Made by a program: the position numbers and the translations under genes. Positions 11,219 to 23,343 of a DNA stretch of 64,000 nucleotides are shown here, piece by piece. The notes beneath the pieces were generated by a model, which was not told the origin of the DNA, did no database searches, and worked only from the letters and a program-made list of their open reading frames with translations. Each line of letters begins with the position of its first letter. Positions within the stretch are counted from its first letter, which is position 1. The DNA comes from Cherax quadricarinatus (lineage: Eukaryota > Arthropoda > Malacostraca > Decapoda > Parastacidae). The stretch covers positions 9,783,639 to 9,847,638 of the forward strand of contig NC_091357.1 of assembly GCF_038502225.1 (NCBI RefSeq). The letters are read 5' to 3'.

Positions 11219-11688
11219 TTAAAATGGTATAAAATACCAACAGGTTGTTAGGTAAGACACACATGCAACAGTTAGGTATCTTTATTTCGAAACGTTTCGC
11301 CTACACAGTAGGCTTCTTCAGTCGAGTACAGAAAAGTTGATAGAAGAGACGTGAAGACGATGTAATCAGTCCATCACCCTTGACGTTTTGACGTGGTCAG
11401 TCCCTCAGTCTGGAGAGGAGTATTGTTCCACAGTCTGAAACAATGTAATCCCTCAGTCTGGAGAAGAATATTGTTCCATAGTCTTAAACATATTGTTTCA
11501 GACTATGGAACAATACTCTTCTCCAGACTAAGGGACTGACCACCTCAAAACTTCAAGGGTGATGGACTGATTACATCGTCTTCACGTCTCTTCTATCAAC
11601 TTTTCTGCACTCGACTGAAGAAGCCTACTGTGTAAGCGAAACGTTTCGAAATAGATACCTAACTGTTGCATGTGTCTTACCTAACAAC
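11219..11688. mobile_element. 470-bp hammerhead-like fold-back element with TSD
   Basis: Two long arms are near-perfect reverse complements meeting at about 11470. Each arm carries TTAGGTATCT, a hammerhead-like unit (minus 11288-11325, plus 11616-11655) and a common body (CAGTCTGGAGA...GACTATGGAACA). The outer left end has the terminal hairpin GGTATAAAATACC. Flanks GACATTATGGTA (11207-11218) and GATATTATGGTA (11689-11700) form a 12-bp duplication with one mismatch. It encodes no protein. Confidence 0.75.
11616..11656 (+). ncRNA. Hammerhead-ribozyme-like core (right arm)
   Basis: CTGAAGA-A-GCCTAC-TGT-GTAAGC-GAAACGTTTCG. One stem pair has changed (GTAAGC instead of GTAGGC). The upstream CTCGA can pair with the downstream TCGA, as stem I of a hammerhead would. 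Confidence 0.35.
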
Positions 11689-11879
11689 GATATTATGGTA
11701 GCCAGGCTTAGGCTTGGTTACAAGTACTAAGAGACACAAATGATCAGACTAAAATAAGTATGTGGTTAGAGTTGTGGTCACTTTCTTGAACACTTGTACT
11801 CGACAGTCCGCTATAGACAGTATACTAACTTATGTGATATGTCAAGATACCACACATTAAGCAAATATCCTAAATTTGC

Positions 11880-12060
11880 TTGCAGCACATAAGACCAATT
11901 GTAGATATAAATCAAGATGTACTCCTGGTAACCCTTTCAAGGCCTAGTTTCTAGGTCATATGCTCTTGCAATTCTTTCTACAGGATGGATATGTGGTGCA
12001 CAATAAACTTGCCGCTTCGGTGGCAAAACCTAAATTTAGCTACTTTAAAATAACTCACGG
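11880..12060 (+). repeat. Dispersed repeat, copy 1 (partner 15715-15870)
   Basis: Shares 'ataaatcaagatgtactcct', 'cctagttt', 'ggatggatatgtggtg' and 'ttcggtggcaaaa' in order with 15715-15870. Same orientation. No coding content. Confidence 0.55.
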
Positions 12061-13479
12061 CTGTCGCTAGACCTTAAACCTAATAAAAGTAAGCTGCTTC
12101 CTGGTCAAACAAGTGGATGACAGTTACACACTGGGAACAAAAGCTGTTTACCTGTCGAATATATTCCATCACGGAGGATGAGATTCATACAGTGTTAAAA
12201 TCTGTCAGCCTGAGTTGGGGAGTATCAGTAAAGCAATGAGGATATCGTCAAGTTTCAGTGTATACTGTATAAGCTTGACGTGTTAACACTCAGCCAGAGG
12301 TACACCGCAGCAGAGCGCCGGCAGACCAGTGGTGATTCACTCAATAGTCTTCAGTGTTCCCGGTCGCTTACCTTTGGTTAACTTTGTAGGTTGGTAAACT
12401 TACAGTATCATTAAATTCATAGAGACGCACTAAACCCATAATAGTCACCGAACGCCTGGAGAATGGAAGGTAATCAAGACTGATCCAAGAACACGTTAAT
12501 TTCAATTCCTCTTAGGAAGAGCCCTTAACCGCCATGAGTGCACCTCACTGGCAAGCTATATCCACACCACGCCATGTACGGCTCTTCCTTCGTGCCAGTA
12601 TGCTACATACCAAATAGGGTTCAGTGCTGGGTCTCCAGTTTCAAGCACTGGGTTTATCTCTCATGGGAGATGAATCCAGGGAAGACGTAAGCCCAGGAAA
12701 CTGGACTTTCCCTCCGTTGGATCGAACCTGATCGCATCACATTAGTAAGTAAGCAAGCAAGCAAGTATGTTCATTCAGTGTGATGGAAAAGCGGGTAATA
12801 AGTACGGTTATGGTTGTTCAGACAGCCAGGAACCACTAGCGCGTTACTGTAAGCCCGCACTACCATCTAGCGGGCTGAAGTTGAACTCCAGTTCTTGGTG
12901 CCTGATTTGCTTTAATTTATATTCCTGGTAGTATTAACCTTACCTGGTGTGGGCGGAAGTTTGGAGTATTTCTTTTCATTGTTTCTGATTTTCCTGGTTA
13001 CCAGTAATGACACTGAATTTGAATACCATTCTTTGTCTTTCTTTAATGTTATACTTATCTAACTTTTATGTAACCAGTATTTTCTTAATTGTCAGCTCTG
13101 CTGCTGGCCTGGTCAACCAGGGTAGACGCTAGTAAATTGAAGCAAGATCCCTATCTACAGAACGTCGTGGTACATTACGACTCCTCACCTCTGAAATCTG
13201 AATTGTGGTGCTACAGCCAAGTAATGACAGGATTTTTCAAAACATCGGACGAACACCCCCACCCAGGATAACCAACACCATTTCTTCAAAACATCAGGAG
13301 ACCATCCTGGGCATTAGATACTCCTGTCCCAACATCATAGCGGAACCACAGTGGCCAGTTTTTATTTTGTATTTAATTTGAATTAAAACCCTTAGAAAAT
13401 TTTCCTCATTATTATTACTCGAGTCATTCACTGACTTATTTTTCCATTTTTTTGTTCAGGCGGAAGGCGTTCCCTTGAT
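12061..13479. other. Mostly unassigned, includes a GCGCTAAACCC-family relic
   Basis: 12417-12545 resembles the GCGCTAAACCC retroposon (CACTAAACCCATAATAGTC, then 'aagagcccttaaccgccatg'). 12600-12735 has related 'tgggtttatctc' words. A 60-codon frame at 13089-13271 has no recognisable domain. Confidence 0.4.
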
Positions 13480-13640
13480 ATTCAGGTATACACAAATACA
13501 GTTACATAGATAATCCTACATAGCAGCATATGTGTAGAGAACCTAGGATAACCCAAAAAAATCAAAGTAACTTATTACCATTGGGGTCCCCAGACGGTGT
13601 ACGAGCCCTATGGATTTAGCGCTTCTCCCTGAATAAAATA
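13480..13640 (+). repeat. Dispersed repeat, copy 1 (partner 33510-33640)
   Basis: Shares CAGTTACATAGAT, 'catagcagcatatg' and 'gaacctaggataacccaaaa' with 33510-33640. It ends in a 'ggggtcc...tttagcgcttc' piece of the GCGCTAAACCC family. Confidence 0.6.
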
Positions 13641-13794
13641 GTTTCCTAAGCTCAGCCACGTAATACCTGTATCTCTAATTGCGTCGTGATCTTGAAAAAA
13701 AAAATGTTTCAACGAACCAGAGATAAAATTTAAATGCAAATACATTTAATGGTAAAAAAAAAATATACAGGTACAGACCAAGCATTTATATTGA

Positions 13795-14010
13795 CAACGT
13801 TTCGCTCCTGTGAAGAGATGTATCCAGTCAAGTGACTAGATATTCAATTGACCTGATATCTATCGCTCAAAGGGTATATTATACGGACAGTCTGACTTGA
13901 TAAGTCACTGAGAATATAAAAATGGGATACAGTACCGACATGTTGATAAGTAAGACACCTAGGTAAGATACCTAACTGCTGCACATGTGTCTTATATAAC
14001 AATTGAGAAT
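13795..14010. mobile_element. PLE/hammerhead-related fragments
   Basis: 13795-13835 reads on the minus strand as ACAGGAGCGAAACGTTGTC with a preceding CTTGACTGG. 13925-14003 carries GTACCGACATGTTGATAAG and 'cacatgtgtcttatat', the tail words of the same family. Confidence 0.45.
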
Positions 14011-14109
14011 GTCTCACCCAAGGAGATGTAACACCGCACCTAGTCCACCATACTGGAGACTGCTGTCACATGATACGCAAAAACAATGTACAGAGGCATG
14101 AAGAATACA

Positions 14110-14212
14110 AAAGCACAATAACGTGACACATAGGATAAATAAACTTATGACAACGTTTCGGTCCGACTTCGATCGGAACGTTGTCATAAGTTTCCTTTTC
14201 CTATGTGCAGGC
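14110..14212. mobile_element. Fold-back element, GGTCC family
   Basis: Inverted arms (ACTTATGACAACGTTTCGG and CGGAACGTTGTCATAAGT) meet at CCGACTTCGATCGG. The arms match the 'cacataggataa...' part of the family seen at 58560-58680 and 61175-61317. Confidence 0.55.
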
Positions 14213-14347
14213 CCTTCTCATAACCTACCCATCTCACTAATAGTTATACTACGGCTACTACTACCATTACCACCACTTTCTCGCTGAACGCCACCTGATT
14301 CCCGCCACAATTCGTATATCCTTCTTAACTGTCTCTGTATAATGACT

Positions 14348-14400
14348 AATCAAGCCACTCGTGGCGAAACATTTATTAAAGGAAATGTCCTGAACTGTAC
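14348..14400 (+). ncRNA. Hammerhead-like hairpin, GCCAC variant
   Basis: TAATCAA-GCCAC-TC-GTGGC-GAAACATTTATTAAAGG. Stem and GAAAC are kept but the first core strand is degenerate (TAATCA for CUGANGA). Confidence 0.3.
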
Positions 14401-14569
14401 GTAAGTGCGTGTATTCATATCCTGTTGGTGTCACCATACTCTTCACTTTCTAAATATAAATCATTCTGCGTGGTGAAGTATGACCTGCGTGGAGAATCAG
14501 GACCAGAAATATATCGTGGGTCTTGTGTGTGTGTCAAGTAAACAGCACTTGTTCCAGCATTGTACACTG

Positions 14570-15310
14570 CAATACATGTATCCTAGTGAGCGCGGTCATG
14601 TGCTATCCTAGTGAGCGTGGTCATGTGCTATCCTAGTGAGCGTGGTCATGTGCTATCCTAGGAGCGTGTCATGGGCTATCCTAGTGAGCGCGGTCATGTG
14701 CTATCCTAGTCAGCGCAGTCATTCGCTATCCTAGTGAGCGTGGTCATGTGCTATCCTAGCGAATATGGTCATGTGCTATCCTAGTGAGCGTGGTCATGTG
14801 CTATCCTAGAGTGAGTGGTTATATGCTATCCTAGTGAGCGTGGACATGTGCTATTCAACAGTGGTCTGTGCTATTCTAGAATGGTCATGTGCTATCCTAG
14901 CGAATATGGTCATGTGCTATCCTAGTGAGCGTGGTCATGTGCTATCCTAGAGTGAGTGGTCATGTGCTATCCTAATGAGCGTGGTCATGTGCTATCCTAG
15001 GAGCGTGTCATGGGCTATCCTAGTGAGCGCGGTCATGTGCTATCCTAGTCAGCGCAGTCATTCGCTATCCTAGTAAGCGTGGTCATGTGCTATCCTAGCG
15101 AATATGGTCATGTGCTATCCTAGTGAGCGTGGTCATGTGCTATCCTAGAGTGAGTGGTTATATGCTATCCTAGTGAGCGTGGACATGTGCTATTCAACAG
15201 TGGTCTGTGCTATTCTAGAATGGTCATGTGCTATCCTAGCGAATATGGTCATGTGCTATCCTAGTGAGCGTGGTCATGCGTTATCTCGGTGAGCGCGGTC
15301 ATGCGCTATC
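14570..15310. repeat. 25-bp minisatellite with a 339-bp higher-order duplication
   Basis: About 28 copies of ATGTGCTATCCTAGTGAGCG(TGGTC). Variant units occur in the same order twice: the GGAGCGTGTC variant starts at 14661 and again at 15000, a 339-base spacing, as do the CAGCGCAGTC and AGTGAGTGG variants. A block of about 13 units was therefore duplicated as a whole. Confidence 0.9.
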
Positions 15311-15714
15311 CACTTCTGCACACAAAGGCAGCAGAGTCGGGGCAGGGGTGGCCAGCAGCGCCAGCAAAGCAATTCCAATTTCATGCCGACGATTTGATGA
15401 TGAGCGCTTGACCAAACCTGGAGGTCACAGTAATAGGCAGCAGCAGCGAGAATAAATGAGAATTTCTGTTTGTAAACGAGAAAACACCCACGTGCATGCG
15501 CACAAACACCTATACACGCACACTAGCGCTGGCGCACGAAGGAAAAAAAAGTGGGGGAGGCGATAGGAAGACGAATCCAGCCCTTAGAAATATATCCTCC
15601 GTATACATTATCCTATCAAATAAGTGTGATAACTAAGAACACTTGGGTTTTCCCTTACATTATTCCTTTATCCGCATCCCTAACTCTATGCTTCCCAACA
15701 CACCTACTATTATG
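15311..15714. other. Unassigned sequence
   Basis: No gene recognised. The frame at 15264-15455 begins in the minisatellite and has no domain. Confidence 0.4.
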
Positions 15715-15870
15715 CTTATAACAAATAAGTGAATTGTAGCTATAAATCCAGATGTACTCCTGTAAACCCTTTTGGAGCCTAGTTCCCAGGTTCTTTCACG
15801 ACCGATCAAAGGATGAATATGGGGTGAATAATTAATCTAGCCGATTCGGCGGCAAAAATCTAAATCTGCC
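15715..15870 (+). repeat. Dispersed repeat, copy 2 (partner 11880-12060)
   Basis: See the partner entry. The copies differ by many substitutions and short gaps, so the duplication is old. Confidence 0.55.
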
Positions 15871-16099
15871 ATTAAAAAACTCACAACCCATGCCCAAACC
15901 ATAAACACTCAATTTTGCCCCACCCAAATACGACAAAACCCCTCCCATATCCCAGCCACCAAACCCAAACCACTACTCCAAGTCCTCCAACGCAGTCACC
16001 CTCCAGTACAGTACATTCTTCCCCCTCCCACTCATCCCATTCAGTAGCCAACATCCTTACCCCTTAATCAAAGAACCGTCAGCCAATGCATTACAAACC

Positions 16100-18290
16100 A
16101 GGACACAGAAAAAGGCAAGGTCAAACTATGGTCTATGAATACAAAAGGAATACCAAACAGAACTTAATTAAAAAATATACCAGAGGCAACATCAGATGAC
16201 AAAGTCGAAGACTGAGAAATGAGGAATCAAGGGAGGCGGAGTAGTGCAGCAGTTATTCAGAAGAGGCGTTCCGAGAAACTGGGAGGAATAAACACAAGTG
16301 AAGCGAATGACTACATAGTAGACCTAATCCCAGCAAGAGTTATTAAAGAAGTAGTCAGTAATTTGTAGGTCAAAAGCAGGAAACATGAGAGACAGGTGTG
16401 CAAAAAAAGACAATGACAAGCCTTAGAGCGGAAGTAGCAAGGAGAACCCAATTGGTTAAAGCAAAGCTAGTGATCATGGTAAACTTTACCCATAAAGAAA
16501 TGATCAGAAATAATTAAAACCACACAGAGTACCAGACACAAGGAGGGCTAATATATTAGATTGATGTACAAGAAAACTCTGACAGCTATTCAGGAACACA
16601 ACAAAAGTGAGAAGGGTTGAACCACCAAGACTGAACCTGGTCTTCAACTTAATTAGCATCTGAAATAAGAGAAATAGACTACAAGAGACCATGAGGCACA
16701 TGGGACCACAATATCGAGTTTCCATTACACCGTGTAAGTAAACTTGAAGAGCATCATAGTAAGAGAAAATGGAAACCCACACTATGGAGAGGAGTTTAAA
16801 AATGGATAAGAGACTTTCTGAATGTAGTACAATGAAAAGGGAAATGGAAGAAGACCGTAACGAATGAGCACCTAACCGGGAAGTGCATGAGGGCAAAGCA
16901 GGAATTCAAATAAAACAGAGGACACAGAAAGTCTAAAATAAACAGAGTATGGAAAACTACAGGAAACGGAGGATGGCAGAACAGCTATATTATTAATATA
17001 ATAATCAAAAGAAGCGCTAAACCCACGATGGTCAGAATAGCTATAAATGAATAGCTACGCCTAGGTGAAGAAAATGCTACAAATCACATTTAAAGGAAGA
17101 CTGCCTTAAAATAACAGTAAGATTAAAGGAGAGATAGGATCAATGGGAATGACAAGGCCAGAAGTAACAACCTAGTAGATCACGCCCTGCTCCACCGGGA
17201 GGCCTGGTCATGGACCGGAATACCCTCCAGGTAGAGGAACTGAAATGAAAATTTACGGTATATATTCTCTGTGGAAATAGGGTCAACATCAAGAACACGA
17301 AAAAGAATGTGTTGACCAACGACTGACTGAATCTACAGAGCAGGGACAGAGGGGAATAGGCTTCTTAGCGAAAGAGATACATCCTAAAGTAACCTGATAA
17401 TATGTCACCATGAATTATGAATGTGTAGGTGCAATAGCACTGTGAACTGCTAGGAAAAATCGAAGTCACTGGAAACAAAACAGGGCATTTGCAAGGTGAA
17501 AGAAAGCGAATGCAGTCTTAAGAAAAGGAACAGATAGGCACCGTAAACTACAGGCCAATATCACTGATATGCATTAATACCTAAGGTAACAGAGAATATA
17601 ATTAGATGGGTGGAGGAGCATCTGGAGAGATGCGGTAATGAACATGGTTTCAAAGATGGTAAATCCCGACTCACGACCTGCTAGAATTATATGACGTAGA
17701 AACTGAGATAAAGCATACTCTAGGGTTGAAAAAAAAAAGTCAGATTCTGGCTCTGTATCACACAGCTAACTAGTACATACAGAAATAAGCGTCGATAACA
17801 AAAAGAAGCAATGAAATGTATTACAAAAATAAAATGGAAATGAAAGTGTGTGGTGGTCCAGGAGGAAGTATCAGGAAAAACAGGAGTAAGAAAAGGAGAT
17901 ATGAATCTGTAGTAAAACCGATACTGCTCCTCGTATATGTAAATGATATGCCAAAAGAGACAGTATCCTTTCTCAGTTCGCAGATGTGAATCTAATAAGA
18001 ATAAAAAAAACATCTAAAATGACAATGAAAGGGCTACAAAATGACCTGGACAAACTTTAGAATTGGTTAGACAAGGGAATATTCTAATAAACTTCCAGCA
18101 AGTGCAAGTTATTGAAACTGGAGTAGAGAAGGATCGAAAACTGGGTACAAGCTGGGTGGCAGAGGCAGCAAACCTCGGACAAAAACTTTGGGTTGAACAG
18201 CTCTAAATATATCGCTACAGATAGGCGCACATCATCCCAATAAACTCGGCAGCATGTGTTCGACATGAGAAACCTAAGATAATCAACCCT
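16100..18290 (+). pseudogene. Decayed EN-RT non-LTR retrotransposon (CR1/Jockey-like)
   Basis: No long frame survives, but motif relics run in the expected order on the plus strand. KLWSMNTKGIPN is an endonuclease start. GGGVVQQLFRRG follows. LVIMVNFTHKEI matches the V-x-G-D-F-N-H endonuclease motif with changes. PRLNLVF resembles the D-L-V-F motif. TVNYRPISLI is RT motif 1. EHLERCGNEHGFKDGKS is motif 2. LLLVYVNDMPKE, then a damaged FADD (SQFADV-like) and LQNDLDKL follow. This is about 2.2 kb of nearly full-length but heavily mutated element. Small insertions include a CR1-like 3' end at 17175-17240 and a GCGCTAAACCC fragment at 16990-17030. Confidence 0.55.
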
Positions 18291-18299
18291 TCTAACCTT

Positions 18300-19600
18300 A
18301 ACTTTTTTTTCTTTATGTTCTTAAGCTAATTTTTCTACATACGTCTTCCTTCTCCTATTACCCCCTCCTCATATTACGATTACCACAGCCTTACCCCCCT
18401 CTTACAATCACCTTCCTCCTACCACCTCTTCCTTCCTTCCCCCTCCTATTAGTCCTACTCAGACCAGAACATAGATTAGATGCAGGAGCTGCTCTGAAGA
18501 GCCAGAACACGTGTGCAGTCACGCATTACTTTGCTTAAGTAAAGAATGTGTCTGACGGTTACAAACTCATGCACAAATCCCAGATCCAAATCACCAACAG
18601 CTCTGAGGGGGGTTACCTGAAGACAAAGATGTCGGGGAAAGGGGGGGTTTACCGTCCCCCCCGGTCCGGGTCCGGGTCCGGGTCCCGGAATAGAATTTCC
18701 ATTCATTTTTGTAATCATAATTAGTTCTTGTGCAGTCGTATATGATGGAATTAAAGGAACTGTTCTAAATAGTGATCTGAGTGTGTCCTTGTCATTCAGA
18801 CAAGTGTAAGCAATCACTCCCTTCATGGGACGTGGTGAATAGTTCTTTCTCCAAGGAACTGGAGCTACTCTTCCTTTCCTTGGAACAAACCTTATGATTT
18901 CCTCTTTCCCCAGGTGTAGTACGATACGCATAGGTTTAAAGCTTTTCCGTGAATATATTATTAGGGAGAAATCACTCGATGACCTTTTGTGAAATCAGTA
19001 GTTGGCGAGCATGGTAGTTGACGCTTGGTGAATTAATGCGTGCGAAATTTCTAACGAGACAAGTCGTTTAAACAAGCTGAACTGCTTTAAAAATGGATTA
19101 TTCGACAATTTTATCTACTGCACTGCCAGATATATTAAGGTGAATTCATATATGTACATCATTAATCTTGCACCAAAACTTAGCAGCCTAACATTACCTT
19201 CCTTAAATTAACGCAGTATAAAATTCCTGTTTTATATATGTTAACAGTTCTTGGGATCATCGCCCCCCGTGGACTGGTCTCAAACTAAACCTCCTTAGGT
19301 GAGAAGGAAAAATTACAGGCATAAGACTGTTAAAAATCAAGGTAAAGATAATTTTTAACAATATAAATACTATCTACACCAATTAAATACTACCCAACCT
19401 GTCTAAAGTCAACCTAAATTTTGCTAGTGCTGTTTAATGTCAATGGAATACGTTTATTTCCTCGTGCTCAGATTAATATTCATGGATTTATTGCAACAAT
19501 GAATTTACGCTCTGATTGTTTGGTGAAAGGATCGTTGCTTAATTAGCCATCTCAGAAAGGATTCAAATCTCGGGCTGCCTGCAACAATGAAGAAAGACAG
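18300..19600. other. Mostly unassigned sequence
   Basis: 18655-18690 has a short (GGTCCG)-type repeat. The 151-codon minus frame at 18476-18931 crosses it and shows no family motif. It is mixed in composition, so a host exon is not excluded, but there is no supporting splice context. Confidence 0.35.
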
Positions 19601-19609
19601 GTTGAAGGA

Positions 19610-19760
19610 GAACTTTGATTGGGACACAGTTTCGCTCTATGTACGGCTTTATCAAGTATGACTCGATAAACCTTTAAACAGTTTAACAAAACGTTGTCCC
19701 AATAAAAGCTTGTTCTGCAATCTGTCTTTACCCAAATCAAGTACAGGCTATAAAGCCTAA
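19610..19760 (-). mobile_element. Hammerhead-like element, GCTCT family, minus
   Basis: On the minus strand it reads CTTGATAAAGCCGTACATAG then AGCGAAACTGTGTCCC then AATCAAAG. Further along, 19670-19720 holds an inverted 'aaaacgttgtcccaataaaag', so the element is partly fold-back. Confidence 0.4.
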
Positions 19761-20439
19761 CATATACACACACATATAGCAGCGTCCTTCAGCTTACTGA
19801 CCTTGCTTCATGCGTCGAGTGGCAGCTAAATAAACCAGTCTTCATAAAGGCAACGTCAAAACTAATTGGTGATGTAGGTCACGCTTCTAATTGGAACGGC
19901 AGAACAATGCGCTCGGCAAGCTGAACACACCTCACAGGAACGCCTTTGGGTGATCTATCACGAGAGAAAAAAAACGACCACCACCACTTCCTGAACGTTG
20001 ACACACTGTACGTCACGGAACTAGACATGAAAACTTTGTATCTATCAAACGAAGCCCTTCCCGCCGTAGGCAGTCCAAGCCAGAGTACAAGAAACCGGAA
20101 AGCTTTCTCACACAATTTTGTAGCTGAGTATAGGCTGAGGTCGTTGACTGCTTGTAAAGAATTAATACAATTAAGGTACTGGGAGAGCCTCAAAGCACGT
20201 CAAAGTGTCTCAGACTGCCACAAAATCTTATTAAATTTTTAAGAGGAAACTACCTTTAATAAATCTTCAGTGGGATACCAGCAAATTATAAAAGACTTCA
20301 TAAACATTTAAAAATTAAAGAAAAAAAATTCACTTCTGAGACGGTAAAACCTGCGTGGAAACTAAACGAGGAGGTTGAAGAACATGCTACAGAGAGGAAT
20401 AAAGACAAGATATACAGCTTAATAAGCATATATTGAAAT

Positions 20440-20550
20440 AAAACTCTCACTCTATGGAAAGCTTTTTCGAGTCATTATTTAGAAATCAAGCTCTCAGTAG
20501 AGCGAAACGATATCTCAATAAAAGATTCCTCTGTGCTTTTTTTTTTCAAC
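20440..20550 (+). mobile_element. Hammerhead-like element, GCTCT family, plus
   Basis: AATCAAGCTCTCAGTAGAGC then GAAACGATATC then 'aataaaagattc'. The GCTCT/AGAGC stem is intact. An inverted partial arm ('actctatggaaagctttttc') lies at 20450-20480. Confidence 0.4.
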
Positions 20551-20989
20551 AGAAGCGTTTGGAACCTCAACAAAAATAGAGCACAAAGTATGTAAACTGA
20601 CCTTTCCTAAGCAGGTTCAACCATTCCCACACATGCATCCCTATATATTTGCCGCCAATACTGAACAACAGGCCGTTATGACTGTTATATGATTTTCTAC
20701 TGACAAACTAACAACAATCTTGCCCAGAGTACTTCAGTGATCCTACATGGCAAATTGTTGCATTCATCCACAACTAATACTAATCGGTTTGGTGCATGCT
20801 TATGTTGGACTGCGTGCTGCTAGCACCAGTAATCTGACTGATCAAGCCAGCTAACAGGTGGCCGAGGAAAGTCAGAAAAGCAGTGACCCCATAGACCTTG
20901 AAGGGGTAATGGAAAAACAAATTTCAGTAAACCATTTTATCCCACTGGTCCACGAATTTCAATAAACAAGTCTGCCCCACTCCTCTGCA
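20551..20989. other. Unassigned, with a CR1-like 3' scrap
   Basis: 20820-20870 contains 'agcaccagtaatctgactga' and 'gatcaagccagc', weak echoes of the CR1-like C-terminal end. Confidence 0.3.
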
Positions 20990-21125
20990 TTGGACTGAAG
21001 CCACTGGCTGGCAAAACGTTTCCAGAATGAAGATACCCAAGTGTCATACATTTTTTTCCATAATAAAGATACCCAATTGTTCCACGTGTCTTATTTATCA
21101 ACATTTCGGTTTTCTAAACCATTTA
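20990..21125 (+). mobile_element. PLE/hammerhead-related tail fragment
   Basis: GGACTGAAGCCACTGGCTGG and CAAAACGTTTCC are a decayed hammerhead-like unit. Two versions of 'gaagatacccaa' follow, then 'gtgtcttatttatcaacatt', then the terminal hairpin region CGGTTTTCTAAACCATTTAC. Confidence 0.55.
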
Positions 21126-21231
21126 CTTAAACCAGTTTGTTCCACTCGTCCACACACACAAGGTGATCGTTCAGCTGCAGCGGTTCAAATGAACCAGTCT
21201 GCCACTGACGTCATCAAATCCGATTTTTATT

Positions 21232-21350
21232 AAAATATTCATGGGGAAGCGCTAAATGTGTAAGGGTGTAATGGGAGTAATCAGGTTCAATCCAAACGAA
21301 GGAAAGCTCTAATTCCTTGAATCAAGAGCCCTTCACCGACATCAAGGATT
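21232..21350 (+). mobile_element. GCGCTAAACCC-family retroposon fragment
   Basis: Contains GGGGAAGCGCTAAATG, 'atcaggttcaatccaa', 'aagctctaattccttgaatc' and AAGAGCCCTTCACCGACATC. The order matches 31525-31695. Confidence 0.6.
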
Positions 21351-22394
21351 TACCCCCACCCTCCCCTATGAATGGTTCTCAAATCGGACCGAGTTATCAC
21401 CCACAGAATTCAATTTTCTATTTATGGAATGCAATTCGCAATTCACTTCCCACTCAACTTCAGGGGAAAAGAAAAACATTTACTTCGACTTTAAAACAAA
21501 AGTGCGAGTCAAAAAGTGGTCTTGTCAGCGGGAAATATTTGATGTAACAATGGATGCTCATGTAAAGGTCAGCTTCACACAGACCCAAGACCATAAACAC
21601 AGCTTCAGTCCACACCACTTCAAGAGGGTGTGCCTTGATGCTGGTAAATGGATCTTGATCAAAGGAATTGCAATACCCTTTTCCTTATAGAACAAAACTG
21701 ATTACTTCCAATTCCCCAGGTGCTATTTGACCCTTATGGGTTTAGCACTTCCCAATGAATTTAGTATAATTTACCCCAGAAATTTGAAAAAAAAGTTAAC
21801 TTCATCTACAGAGTCCAGTAAGGTTAAAATACTGTATTATTAAGAGTTAATATGAATTTACACAGGTAATTTAAACAAATTAAGCAATTATATTTTGTCA
21901 AGCTTCCTTCCACGTTCTCATCAGGAGGATGAGCACACTATTCTCCTTACTAACATAGTCTCATCAAAGGGCTGATGAGCACATTATTCTCTTTACTACC
22001 ATATTCTTTCTTCAGGATGATGATGAGCACACTATTTAAAATTTATATTTAATGAGGCTCCTCTTATCAGCTGACTCAAATCTCACATTATTAATTACCT
22101 GATAAAAAAAGATTGCGATGGCTACTTAGGCCCGCGGGAAACTAGCAGCTTGATGTATAACACCGACAAATGCATAAAATACACACGTGTGTGCGACTTC
22201 AATAAACTTTTAGAATAAGTATGTAGTGCCTACGTTCGAAAGAACGTGTTATGGTGCCTCTTATTTTTTCTAAATCTTCTGGCTAACCCCAGACGATTCT
22301 AACTTATTCAGCTTCTGATGATGGCCAGTGCCAAAGGCGCTATATCTTATCACAATACCCCCTCCCCTCCCTGTGGCTATTCGCGCATATACAT
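21351..22394. other. Unassigned, with scattered repeat fragments
   Basis: 21735-21785 is a minus-oriented GCGCTAAACCC scrap (GGGTTTAGCACTTCCC). 21900-22035 has three loose repeats of 'gatgagcacactattctc'. No gene recognised. Confidence 0.4.
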
Positions 22395-22399
22395 AAATG

Positions 22400-22510
22400 C
22401 AGAACAATTCACATTATCAAGGAACCTCACAGTTCCTTGATAATGTGAGAAATCACGAAATCAGTGGTTGTTCTGCATATTATGACATCACCTGTTTACT
22501 CTGATTTTAT
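22400..22510. repeat. Fold-back repeat related to 28459-28628
   Basis: CTCACATTATCAAGGAAC and GTTCCTTGATAATGTGAG are perfect inverted arms, flanked by outer arms around GCAGAACAA/TTGTTCTGC. The right side continues 'atcacctgtttactctgatt', as at 28600-28620. Confidence 0.65.
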
Positions 22511-23343
22511 TGCACATATACATACAAGTACACATACATATACATGAGCTCATATATTTACATATAATGTGTACAGAATGCAACCGCATACAACTGAGGC
22601 GCCACTGGACAAAGTGGCAGCTGACCAGTTCATGTACAGTAAATTCACAAACAGCAGTGTCAGAGTCCATGTCTTATAATACAGTCAAGTACATCTTACT
22701 TAAGTTGGGTGAAGCTATCTGGGGCGAGGATGTAGATCAACATGTTTTCTTCAAGGTACTGAAAAAACACATTTCCATTTGTGTTAGTTTTAAGGTCTCC
22801 TAAATCCGTAAACCGTGCACTGGAGTCTTCCATTGTGATTATTTCTGTGCTATTTGAAGGGTGTCCTTTTTCATTTTGTCACATCTCACATACACATTAC
22901 ATAGGTTGAATGTGGGGCGTTGTGTTAACTTGAAAGATCTCATAGTAGATATAAACTGTCTTTGACATGTTTGCAAACCCGCCCACTTTTGATATAGGCC
23001 AGCAATATAATAAAAATATTTCCAACAATTCTGGAGGATTTTTGTCTTGGTGCTCGGAGGGTATATTTCTTTTAGACATGTCTACTTCCTCAACTTTAGC
23101 ACCGAGCAAAAGGTTATACAGTCTTTTACTTGAACTTGATATCCCTGAGATGAATTTAAAAGGCTCTCGTAGTAGTAATCATTCTTGACAGATACTCTGA
23201 CATATCAATTAAAGGTGATGATTTAAGTTATCTTTAAAAGGGTATTAATCAGTATGCTTGCACGGCCGTCTCTGAGGGCATCCATTCCTTTGATTGTCAG
23301 CAGTTTGGAGCTTTATTTTTCCTCTACTAACGAGAAAGTGGTG

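Noticed and set aside
14570..15310. CRISPR-like array
   Set aside because: Contiguous 25-bp units without spacers.
18476..18931. 151-codon minus frame as a gene
   Set aside because: Crosses a GGTCCG repeat, no recognised domain, no splice or promoter support.
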